DNA of 48,487 bases from Pseudomonas sp. (GTDB taxonomy: Bacteria; Pseudomonadota; Gammaproteobacteria; Pseudomonadales; Pseudomonadaceae), in contig JAUYKV010000069.1 in NCBI GenBank assembly GCA_030699825.1, positions 72,421 through 120,907 of the forward strand. Direction: 5' to 3'. The position numbers and the translations under genes were made by a program. Positions 9,010-16,058 of the stretch are shown here, piece by piece; position 1 is the stretch's first letter; the number at the start of each line of letters is the position of its first letter. The notes below the pieces were generated by a model. The model had not been told where the DNA came from. It saw nothing but the letters and a program-made list of their open reading frames with translations, and did not search any database.

Positions 9010-9507
9010 ATGTTCTACCGCTACCACCACAGCCCCATCGGCCGCCTGCTGCTGGCCGGCGACGAAACCGGCCTGCAGCAACTGCTGATGGAGATCGACG
9101 ACAAACCCTGGCAGATCGGTGAGCACTGGCGAGCCGCTGCTGGTGAACTGGATGAGGTGTGCCGGCAACTCGACGACTACTTCGCCGGCCGCCGCCGGCA
9201 CTTCGAGCTGCGCCTGGCGCCGCACGGCACGGCCTTTCAGCAGGAAGTGTGGCAAGCGTTACAGCGCATTCCCTTCGGCCAGACCAGCTGTTACAGCGCC
9301 CTGGCCGCGCAGATCGCCCGGCCCAAGGCGGTGCGTGCGGTCGGCGCGGCCAATGGCGCCAACCCTATCGCGGTGATCATCCCCTGCCACCGGGTGATCG
9401 GCCGCGACGGCAGCCTGACCGGTTATGCCGGTGGCCTGGCGCGCAAGGCGCTGCTGTTGCAGCTGGAAGGGGCGCAGGTACCGGAGCAGGCAACGCTGGC
9501 ACTTTGA
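9010..9507 (+). CDS. ogt: Methylated-DNA--[protein]-cysteine S-methyltransferase
   Basis: A 165-residue suicide repair protein that takes the alkyl group from O6-alkylguanine or O4-alkylthymine. The acceptor cysteine is C126 in the invariant IPCHRVIG motif, followed by the conserved loop TGYAGGLARKALL. The helix-turn-helix DNA-binding region precedes it (GQTSCYSALAAQIARPKAVR). The ribosome-binding site AGAGGTGA overlaps the end of alkA, including its stop codon, so translation is coupled. Length and order match free-standing Ogt; the N-terminal Ada metal-binding domain is absent. Confidence 0.94.
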   Translation: MFYRYHHSPIGRLLLAGDETGLQQLLMEIDDKPWQIGEHWRAAAGELDEVCRQLDDYFAGRRRHFELRLAPHGTAFQQEVWQALQRIPFGQTSCYSALAAQIARPKAVRAVGAANGANPIAVIIPCHRVIGRDGSLTGYAGGLARKALLLQLEGAQVPEQATLAL

Positions 9508-9632
9508 GGCGGGCTGGCCCTCCAGGGCCACGCTGCTAGTGTCGTGTCAATCCTGAAATGTCGGATCACGGGGTGGGTCGGGCCGCGCAGGTGACAACCC
9601 ATCCGTACTGCAAATGCCGGCGCAACTCGCCC

Positions 9633-9782
9633 GTAGGATGGGTTGAGCGCAGCGATACCCATCGAGCGGTTTAGGCCTGTACCTGCAGGCATGGCGAATA
9701 TCGATGATGGGTTACGGCGCCTTTGTTCTGCTGATAGCAGGTCAATTTGCAGACGCCTAACCCACGCGGCCCGACCCATCCG
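9633..9782. repeat. GTAGGATGGGTTGAGCGCAGCGATACCCAT-family repeat
   Basis: A known kind of pseudomonad intergenic palindrome: GTAGGATGGGTTGAGCGCAG at the left and AACCCACGCGGCCCGACCCATCC at the right, with smaller hairpins between. Relatives occur at 12010-12048 and 39954-40085. Together with the remnant that follows, this accounts for the 425-bp stretch between ogt and the next intact gene. Confidence 0.6.
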
Positions 9783-9832
9783 GTCTTGATCCTTGAGTGC
9801 CCCAGTTTGCTGCGCGACAGCGCGGCGTCGAA

Positions 9833-9940
9833 GACAGCGCGGCCCTCACGCAGGGCGTCCCACGCCTGGTTATCGCCGGCATAGGCGGAACCAGGCAGGC
9901 TCAGACAGGCCAGCAACACCTAGCCAAGCACTTTAGAAAC
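9833..9940 (-). pseudogene. 5' remnant of a probable histidine-phosphatase-family gene
   Basis: On the reverse strand the reading KVLG*VLLACLSLPGSAYAG then DNQAWDALREGRAV resembles the signal peptide and first helix of periplasmic histidine phosphatases, which continue with an RHA catalytic motif. Here an in-frame TAG interrupts the signal peptide and, after GRAV, the sequence diverges into repeat DNA before any RHG/RHA motif. It starts directly after the small membrane-protein gene, suggesting an old two-gene arrangement. Family recognition rests on about 30 residues, so it is tentative. Confidence 0.4.
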
Positions 9941-10124
9941 GCACGTTGCCACGCGGCCCCAACAGCGCCCAGATGATCAGACCGATCACCGGCAGGAACA
10001 GGATCAACAGCACCCAGAGGACTTTCTTGCCGACCTCGGTGTTGCTTTTGACGATATTGATGATGGCCCAGATACTCAGAACCAAGATAATCAGGCCGAC
10101 AAGGCCATTCATTGTAGAACCCAT
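9933..10124 (-). CDS. Small PLDc_N-domain inner-membrane protein
   Basis: A 63-residue protein with two hydrophobic helices: LVGLIILVLSIWAIINIV and VLWVLLILFLPVIGLIIWAL, the latter followed by GPRG. This is the pattern of the short PLDc_N (phospholipase D N-terminal) family, the two-helix region found at the start of cardiolipin synthases and also as free small proteins. The free form has no known function. The ATG has AGGAG seven bases upstream, which rules out the longer start ten codons earlier. It probably sits in the cytoplasmic membrane. Confidence 0.85.
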   Translation of the reverse strand: MGSTMNGLVGLIILVLSIWAIINIVKSNTEVGKKVLWVLLILFLPVIGLIIWALLGPRGNVRF

Positions 10125-10226
10125 GGGGACACTCCTGTGCGAAGGGTTGCCCATCTAGGATAGACATCGATGGCCGGAGTTCCGCAAGCGATTGTTGCGC
10201 AGCAGTGCTCCCGAACAAATTGCGTA

Positions 10227-10772
10227 TCAATCATCCAGCCGCGGAAAACGGCTGGCGATAGCATCGCCGGTGAACTCGCCGACCCAGCCATCGGTATTGC
10301 TGAACAGACGGATCATCACGAAGTGCGGATGCTCGCCCATATCGAACCAGTGCCGCGTGCCGGCCGGCACCGAGATCAGGTCACCCTTCTCGCACAACAC
10401 GGCATAGACATAATCGTCGATATGCAGGCTGAACAGGCCGCTGCCCACCACGAAGAACCGCACCTCGTCCTCGGCATGCCGGTGCTCGTCGAGAAACCTG
10501 GCGCGCAGCTCGGCCTTGTCCGGCTGGTCATCGCTCACGCTGAGCACATCGACCGCGACATAACCGCGCTCACTCATCAGTTGCTCGATCTGCGGCCGGT
10601 AGGCGGCGAGTAGCTGTTCCTGGCTGCAGCCAGGAGCCAGCGGCGTCAGCGACTGCCAGCGCGCGAAATGCACACCGACGGCAGCCAGGGTGCTGGCGAT
10701 ATCTTCCAGATGGGTCAGCACCTTGTTCGGCAGATCGGCAGAAGACTCGTGGTAGACGCTCAGGCTGCTCAT
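10227..10772 (-). CDS. mtnD: Acireductone dioxygenase (methionine salvage)
   Basis: A 181-residue cupin enzyme. The metal ligands are all visible: H97, H99 and E103 in HRHAEDEVRFF, and H141 in TRHWFDMG, the same spacing as characterised bacterial acireductone dioxygenases. It oxidises the acireductone 1,2-dihydroxy-3-keto-5-methylthiopentene to the 2-keto precursor of methionine plus formate (Fe form) or to off-pathway products (Ni form). In pseudomonads it normally sits between mtnB and mtnC next to the MFS and aroC genes found here, but neither partner is present in this window; the flanking gaps of about 80-100 bp are too short to hold them. Confidence 0.95.
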   Translation of the reverse strand: MSSLSVYHESSADLPNKVLTHLEDIASTLAAVGVHFARWQSLTPLAPGCSQEQLLAAYRPQIEQLMSERGYVAVDVLSVSDDQPDKAELRARFLDEHRHAEDEVRFFVVGSGLFSLHIDDYVYAVLCEKGDLISVPAGTRHWFDMGEHPHFVMIRLFSNTDGWVGEFTGDAIASRFPRLDD

Positions 10773-10854
10773 ATTCAGAATTCCCGTTGGTTATCCGTAG
10801 ACGGAGTCAAGGCACAGCTGCAGCCAAAACCCGATGACGTGAAGTATGGCCGGC

Positions 10855-12003
10855 TCATGGCCGCGGTTCGTGAATGCGCGTGGCAGTAATGGCCGCGATC
10901 AGGGCGACCAGGCTGGCAATGGCGAACGTCCAGGCCGGACCGAGACTGTTCCAGCTGTAGCCGGAATAGAGCGCGCCCAGGGCGCCGCCAACCCCGGTCA
11001 GCGCGGCATACAACGCCTGCCCCTGGCCCTGCTGACGGTCGGCGAAACTGCGCTGGACGAAGTGGATGGCCGCCGCGTGAAAACTGCCAAAAGTCGCGGC
11101 GTGCATCAACTGGGCGAGCAACAGTACCAGCAAATGATCGGCCAGGTTGCCGAGCAGCAACCAGCGCACGGCGGTGATCAGAAAGCTGGCCAACAGCACG
11201 CTACGCAGCGAAAAACGCGCCAGCAGTTGGGCCATGACCATGAACAGCACGATCTCGGCCAGCACCCCGAGGGCCCAGAGCTGGCCGATCAGGCCGCGCG
11301 AATAGCCGAGAGCCTCCAGGTGCAGGGTCAGAAAGGTGTAGTACGGGCCGTTGCTCAGCTGCATCAGCCCGACACTGAGGAAAAACGCCAGGATGCCGGG
11401 GCGGCGCAACTGGCGGATAAAGCCGCCCTCGCCCACCACATTGGGGCGCATGCGCGGCTGAGCGTTGGGCACCCACCAACTGCTCAGCACGATGCCGCCC
11501 ATGATCAGGATCAGCGCCCAGGGATAGGCATCCAGGCTGAGCAGCTCGAACAGCTTGCCCAGGCCGACCACAGCGACGATGAAGCCGATGCTGCCCCACA
11601 GGCGAATCTTGCTGTAGCGCGCCGCCTGCTCCTGCAGATGTGCGAAGGTGATGACCTCGAACTGCGGCAGCACCGCATGCCAGAAGAACGCGTGCAGCCC
11701 CATGATCAGCGCCAGCCAGGCATAGCTCTGGCTGATGAAGATGCCGGCGAAACACAGCAGCGTGCAGATCGCGCCAAAGCGCACGATCGCCAGGCGCTGG
11801 CCGCTGTGATCGCCCAGCCAGCCCCAGATATTGGGCGCGATGCAGCGCATCAACATGGGAATGGCGACCAGTTCGCCGATGCGCGCGGCGGAAAAGCCCA
11901 GGTGATCGAAGTACAACGCCAAAAACGGCGCCGTGGCGCCGAGTAGCGAGAAATAGAAGAAATAGAAACCGGACAGACGCCAGTAAGGCAACGCGGAAGT
12001 CAT
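10855..12003 (-). CDS. MFS transporter, phenylpropionate-permease-like (HcaT/MFS_1-like)
   Basis: A 382-residue carrier with about twelve predicted helices. It starts MTSALPYWRLSGFYFFYFSL, the hallmark of the MFS_1-like / HcaT subfamily, and has a short loop NIWGWLGDHSGQRLAIVR between helices 2 and 3 where the MFS signature lies. It is a proton-linked carrier for a small organic solute; substrate unknown, and the HcaT name does not prove phenylpropionate transport. A longer start 13 codons upstream would be inside a repeat of the GTTGAGCATAGCGATACCCA family, so the internal ATG is used. It is co-directional with aroC (52 bp downstream of its stop). Confidence 0.9.
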   Translation of the reverse strand: MTSALPYWRLSGFYFFYFSLLGATAPFLALYFDHLGFSAARIGELVAIPMLMRCIAPNIWGWLGDHSGQRLAIVRFGAICTLLCFAGIFISQSYAWLALIMGLHAFFWHAVLPQFEVITFAHLQEQAARYSKIRLWGSIGFIVAVVGLGKLFELLSLDAYPWALILIMGGIVLSSWWVPNAQPRMRPNVVGEGGFIRQLRRPGILAFFLSVGLMQLSNGPYYTFLTLHLEALGYSRGLIGQLWALGVLAEIVLFMVMAQLLARFSLRSVLLASFLITAVRWLLLGNLADHLLVLLLAQLMHAATFGSFHAAAIHFVQRSFADRQQGQGQALYAALTGVGGALGALYSGYSWNSLGPAWTFAIASLVALIAAITATRIHEPRP

Positions 12004-12055
12004 GGCTTTGCCGTAGCCTGGGTTGAGCATAGCGATACCCAACCTACCCTGGCTG

Positions 12056-13147
12056 TCACAGCTGTGGCAACACCGGTGTGGTCACCCGCACATCGGCATT
12101 CTGCGCGCGGTGGCGCAGCAGGTGATCCATCAGCACGATGGCCATCATCGCCTCGGCGATCGGCGTGGCACGGATGCCGACGCAGGGGTCGTGGCGACCC
12201 TTGGTGATCACCTCCACCGGGTTGCCATCGACGTCGATCGAACGTCCCGGCGTGGTGATACTGGAGGTCGGCTTGAGCGCCAGATGGGCGACGATCGGCT
12301 GGCCGCTGGAGATGCCGCCAAGAATACCGCCGGCGTTGTTCGACACGAAGCCCTCGGGAGTCAGCTCGTCGCGATGCTCGGTGCCGCGCTGGGTAACGCT
12401 GGCGAAACCGGCGCCGATCTCCACGCCCTTGACCGCGTTGATGCTCATCAGCGCATGGGCAAGTTCGGCGTCCAGACGGTCGAAGATCGGCTCGCCCAGG
12501 CCCGGCATCACCCCTTCGGCAACCACGGTGATCTTCGCCCCGACCGAATCCTGGTCGCGGCGCAGCTGGTCCATGTAGGCCTCAAGCTCCACCACCTTGT
12601 CCGGGTCGGCGCTGAAAAAGGCGTTCTGTTCGACGCTGTCCCAGCTCTTGAACGGAATCTCGATCGGACCGAGCTGGCTCATGTAGCCGCGCACCACGAT
12701 GCCCTGGGTCGCCAGGTACTTCTTGGCAATGGCGCCGGCCGCGACGCGCATGGCGGTCTCGCGAGCCGAGCTGCGGCCACCGCCACGGTAGTCACGGATG
12801 CCGTACTTGTGGTGGTAGGTGTAATCGGCATGGGCCGGGCGAAAGACATCCTTGATCGCCGAGTAATCCTTGGACTTCTGATCGGTATTGCGGATCAGCA
12901 GGCCGATGGCGCAGCCGGTGGTCTTGCCCTCGAACACCCCGGCGAGGATTTCCACCACATCGTCTTCCTGACGCTGGGTGGTGTGACGGCTGGTGCCCGG
13001 CTTGCGCCGGTCGAGGTCGCGTTGCATATCCTCCAGGGAAAGCTCCAGGCCCGGAGGGCAACCATCGACGATGGCGACCAGCGCCGGACCATGGCTTTCG
13101 CCAGCGCTGGTGACGGTGAACAACTTGCCGTAGGTATTGCCGGACAT
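12056..13147 (-). CDS. aroC: Chorismate synthase
   Basis: A 363-residue enzyme converting 5-enolpyruvylshikimate 3-phosphate to chorismate with reduced FMN, the last common step of aromatic amino-acid synthesis. Seen are the N-terminal MSGNTYGKLFTVTSAGESHG (first signature), RDYRGGGRSSARETAMRVAAG (second) and a C-terminal RSIDVDGNPVEV / GRHDPCVGIRATPIAEAM region (third). Length is normal. A GGAG ribosome-binding site lies about ten bases before the ATG. Its neighbours are unrelated in function, but the aroC-MFS linkage is typical of Pseudomonas. Confidence 0.98.
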   Translation of the reverse strand: MSGNTYGKLFTVTSAGESHGPALVAIVDGCPPGLELSLEDMQRDLDRRKPGTSRHTTQRQEDDVVEILAGVFEGKTTGCAIGLLIRNTDQKSKDYSAIKDVFRPAHADYTYHHKYGIRDYRGGGRSSARETAMRVAAGAIAKKYLATQGIVVRGYMSQLGPIEIPFKSWDSVEQNAFFSADPDKVVELEAYMDQLRRDQDSVGAKITVVAEGVMPGLGEPIFDRLDAELAHALMSINAVKGVEIGAGFASVTQRGTEHRDELTPEGFVSNNAGGILGGISSGQPIVAHLALKPTSSITTPGRSIDVDGNPVEVITKGRHDPCVGIRATPIAEAMMAIVLMDHLLRHRAQNADVRVTTPVLPQL

Positions 13148-13262
13148 TTGCAGGATACTCCGCGGGAATCAGCAGCGGGCCCGGCGCAACGCTTGCGCGC
13201 GCCAGCCCCTTACTCAATAAAGGTCGCGAGTATACCCGCGGCGAAAGCCCAGTTCACCCTAG

Positions 13263-13406
13263 GAGGCTGTCCGAGAATGTGGTTTTTATAGGTTGGGCTG
13301 AGCTCCGCGAAGCCCAATATGCTGACTTTGTTGGGCTTCGTTCTTCAGCCTACGCGGCCCGGCCCAACCTACAATGTGCAGCCGATTGCTATTCTCGGAC
13401 AGCCTC
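13263..13406. mobile_element. 144-bp MITE with 16-bp perfect terminal inverted repeats and TAG target duplication
   Basis: The left end GAGGCTGTCCGAGAAT (13263-13278) is exactly complementary to the right end (13391-13406), and TAG flanks both sides (13260-13262 and 13407-13409), as expected for a 3-bp target duplication. The inside is a GGTTGGGCTGAGCTCCGCGAAGCCCAA palindrome and encodes nothing. It makes up almost half of the 316-bp gap between aroC and the divergent hydrolase; the rest is featureless. Mobilisation would need a transposase in trans. Confidence 0.75.
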
Positions 13407-13463
13407 TAGCAACCTTAGGTCGATGTTGACGTCCAATTCACGTCCCCTGCCACAGTGCCCATC

Positions 13464-14453
13464 ATGCCGCGAGTTCTGCTGTTGACCCTGACCCTGCTTG
13501 CCGGCCTGGCCCAGGCCGCGCCCCATACCATCATGCAACGACCGATCAGCCTGGCAACCGAACAGGGCAGCCTGCATGGCACCTTATTGCGCCCGCAAAG
13601 CGACCAGCCGCTGCCTGTCGCGCTGCTGATTGCCGGCTCCGGACCGACCGACCGCGATGGCAACAACCCCGCCGGCGGGCACAATGACAGCCTCAAGCGC
13701 CTGGCCCAGGCGCTGGCCAAGCACGGCATCGCCAGTGTGCGTTACGACAAACGCGGGATCGCCGCCAGCCGCGCGGCCACCCCGGACGAACGCGACTTGA
13801 CTGTCGAGCAGTATGTCGCCGACGCTGCCGCCTGGGGCCAGCTGCTCAAGGCCGATACGGATTTCAGTCGGCTGATCCTGATCGGCCACAGCGAAGGCGC
13901 CCTGATCGCCAGCCTGGCGGCCCCGGCAGCCGGTGCCGATGCGCTGATCTCGATCGCCGGCAGTTCGCGCCCCATCGACCAGGTGCTGCGCGAACAGCTG
14001 CACTATCGCCTGCCGCCGAACTTGCTCGCGCACAGCCATCGGCTGCTCGACGCGCTGCTGGCCGGCCAGCCGACCGATGCGGTGCCCGATGAGCTGCGCG
14101 TGCTGTTTCGCCCCAGCGTGCAGCCCTACCTGATTTCACTGTTCCGCCAGGATCCCAGCGCGGCCTTCGCCCGCCTGCAGATCCCGGCGCTGATCGTCCA
14201 GGGCAGCCACGACATCCAGGTCGGAGTGGCCGATGCCGAGGCCTTGCAAGCCGCCAAACCGGATGCGCAACTGGCGATAATCGCGGGCATGAACCACGTC
14301 CTGCGCATCGTCCCGCTGGACCTCGAGGCGCAACTGGCCTCCTACGACAATCCGCGCCTGCCCCTGGCGCGGCTGCTGACCGAGCAGGTCGCCGGTTTCA
14401 TCGAGACAACTGGCAAAGCGCCGGCCTCCAGCGCCGCGCAAATCGGCCGATAA
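13464..14453 (+). CDS. Secreted alpha/beta hydrolase
   Basis: About 329 residues with an N-terminal export signal (MPRVLLLTLTLLAGLAQAAP). The catalytic triad is readable: nucleophile S143 in GHSEG, D250 in QGSHDIQ and H278 in GMNHVLR. The oxyanion region AGSGPTDRDGNNP is characteristic of the serine aminopeptidase S33 / YqkD-like hydrolases. It would act in the periplasm on an unknown ester or amide. A GTG three codons upstream is equally possible as a start; neither has a strong ribosome-binding site. The next gene begins 52 bp downstream on the same strand and may share its transcript. Confidence 0.88.
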   Translation: MPRVLLLTLTLLAGLAQAAPHTIMQRPISLATEQGSLHGTLLRPQSDQPLPVALLIAGSGPTDRDGNNPAGGHNDSLKRLAQALAKHGIASVRYDKRGIAASRAATPDERDLTVEQYVADAAAWGQLLKADTDFSRLILIGHSEGALIASLAAPAAGADALISIAGSSRPIDQVLREQLHYRLPPNLLAHSHRLLDALLAGQPTDAVPDELRVLFRPSVQPYLISLFRQDPSAAFARLQIPALIVQGSHDIQVGVADAEALQAAKPDAQLAIIAGMNHVLRIVPLDLEAQLASYDNPRLPLARLLTEQVAGFIETTGKAPASSAAQIGR

Positions 14454-14505
14454 AGGCTGGGCCAGCGCCACGCCTTGCCCTGGTATCGCGCACAGGACTG
14501 CCTTT

Positions 14506-15303
14506 ATGACCGACGCCCACATCCCACACTCTGCGCCTGGCGCCACTGCCCAAGCACAAGCTGCGGTCGAGAAAGCCCATCCCTGGGCGGATCTCGCACC
14601 CGAGCACTTTCGCCTGTTGCGTCTGGCGCCCCTGCCGGTCGACCGCCACACCGGCGCGCGGCCCTTGCGCTTTGTGCAACTGGGCCGGGTGGAGCGGCAC
14701 GCCAAGGGCCAGAGCCTGCTACGCCTGACTCTGCAGCTGCCCGGCGTACGCATGCGCAAGGAGCTGAACCTGCTGGAGGTCTGGATCGACCACCGCAGCA
14801 AGGAGATGCGCCTCGGCCCGGAAAAGGGCTTGCTGGTAGAGCCGGCCAATCGCGGCCTGGGACGCTTCCTGCTGGCCCAGGGCATCGCCTGGGCCCAGCA
14901 ACACTGCGCCCATTACCTGGTAGAAGGCGCGGCCCTGCCGGCCAAGGATGCCCTGAGCGAAGATGCCCGCCTGCGCCGCGATCACTGCCTGCAAGCCCAG
15001 GGCTTCGACATCGAATACCTCGACCCCCTGCAACTCAAAGCCCGCTACAGCGCCGCCCGGGTCAGCGTGCTGCACAGCGATTGGCACAACGACAAGGTCC
15101 AGGTCGTCGACCTGCTGGATGCCGCAGCCATGTTGCAACAGGCCGACCAGAACCTGCGCGAGCAGGACGTCAAGCTGCGCAAGCTGGACTCACGCCTCGA
15201 ACTGTTCCGCCGCGAAGACGGCAGCCTGCGCTTCACCATCGCCTGCCTGGTGGCGTTTTGCATGTTCCAGGCCGGCTTGCTGATCTGGATGGCCACGCGT
15301 TAA
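14506..15303 (+). CDS. Unrecognised tail-anchored protein with GNAT-like core
   Basis: A 265-residue protein I do not recognise. The middle contains LLVEPANRGLGRFLLAQGIA, which looks like the acetyl-CoA-binding loop (RGxGxxLL) of GNAT acyltransferases, and RRDHCLQAQGFDIEYLDP, which resembles the family's closing xxxxGF motif. The region LLDAAAMLQQADQNLREQDV through about residue 240 is a heptad-like helix. The last 24 residues include one hydrophobic helix (FTIACLVAFCMFQAGLLIWM) and then only ATR, so the protein would be a tail-anchored inner-membrane protein facing the cytoplasm. AGGA lies ten bases before the ATG. Acyltransferase function is an inference from fold-like motifs only. Confidence 0.75.
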   Translation: MTDAHIPHSAPGATAQAQAAVEKAHPWADLAPEHFRLLRLAPLPVDRHTGARPLRFVQLGRVERHAKGQSLLRLTLQLPGVRMRKELNLLEVWIDHRSKEMRLGPEKGLLVEPANRGLGRFLLAQGIAWAQQHCAHYLVEGAALPAKDALSEDARLRRDHCLQAQGFDIEYLDPLQLKARYSAARVSVLHSDWHNDKVQVVDLLDAAAMLQQADQNLREQDVKLRKLDSRLELFRREDGSLRFTIACLVAFCMFQAGLLIWMATR

Positions 15304-15343
15304 GGCAGCAGGACTTGTCCCTGCACGCATGACGGCCAGACCT

Positions 15344-15440
15344 GTAGGGTGTCACTCACCGCAGGCAGTGCACCATGATTAACCGGCGCGGCACAAAGCT
15401 GGCGGGCTGTCGCTGCGCTGCGATCGGAACGCCGTCCGGA
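15344..15440. repeat. GTAGGGTGTCACTC(A/G)CCGCAGGCAGTGCACCATG repeat, copy 1
   Basis: About 97 bp. It begins GTAGGGTGTCACTCACCGCA and continues through GGCGCGGCACAAAGCTGGCG to CGCCGTCCGGA. Copy 2 is at 18925-19030 and a shortened copy 3 at 25649-25700. It forms part of the 755-bp gene-free stretch 15304-16058, which otherwise holds the MITE-like element at 15452-15617, the uraH remnant and about 280 bp with no recognisable content before the chemoreceptor gene. Confidence 0.7.
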
Positions 15441-15451
15441 CCGCAAAAAAA

Positions 15452-15617
15452 GGCTATGTACCCCTTATCTGTTGCATGAGAGATAACGTTTTTGTGGGAG
15501 CGGCCGGGCGACGTTGCGTTTCATCCGCGAAAATATTCGAAACACTGGCAATGTTTCGCGGCTAAAGCCCCTCCTACGAGGTTGTGCCCTGGTTCAACAG
15601 ATAACGGGTACATAACC
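15452..15617. repeat. MITE-like element, second copy of the GGCTATGTACC family
   Basis: The left terminus GGCTATGTACCCCTTATCTG and the complement of the right terminus (GGTTATGTACCCGTTATCTG) agree at nearly all positions, continuing TTG on both sides. The core is a REP-like palindrome (GTGGGAGCGGCC ... GGGGCTTTAGCCGCG complement). A-runs flank both ends. The ends match the element at 5919-6109, so this is a repeated class rather than a chance hairpin. Confidence 0.65.
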
Positions 15618-15687
15618 CAAAAAAAGCCCGCGATCTATGCGGACCAGGGACTCTAATGATGAGTCAGAGGATCACAAGCATTCGCGA

Positions 15688-15779
15688 TCAGCTGTCGCGA
15701 TAGATGGAGTAGCTGTAGGGGGAAATCAGCAGGGGAACGTGGTAGTGCTCCTGGCCGGCATCGATGCCGAAGCGGAGCG
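15688..15779 (-). pseudogene. Decayed 3' end of a second uraH copy
   Basis: Read on the reverse strand, it encodes the last 29 residues of 5-hydroxyisourate hydrolase followed by a stop: LRFGIDAGQEHYHVPLLISP then YSYSIYRDS. The intact gene at 18314 ends identically except E for D, STYRGS for SIYRDS. The catalytic C-terminal YRGS signature is altered to YRDS and nothing upstream of this segment is recognisable, so it is a relic. It has the same orientation as uraH, so the two segments form direct repeats around the chemoreceptor gene. Confidence 0.88.
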
Positions 15780-16058
15780 GCAAAACTCCCCGCCGTCACA
15801 TGTATCACGCCACTCCGCTACTGCAGAACCGTCACCAGAATCAATGCGCTGCTGGCTTAGCAAGCGCACCTCTGCAAGCCCCTAAAGACCCGGCAAGTGA
15901 GTGAATCGCAGCGCAAAACGGCCCCTCTAATGGTTCGCACAGCGCCAGTTGGCGTAAATAGACAACTGGCGAACGCGCTGGGTAAAGTTCGTCGCTAGGC
16001 GACCGATACTATAAGAATCCCAAAATCTCCCGCACAGCATCGTGCCCAAGGCTCCCTG

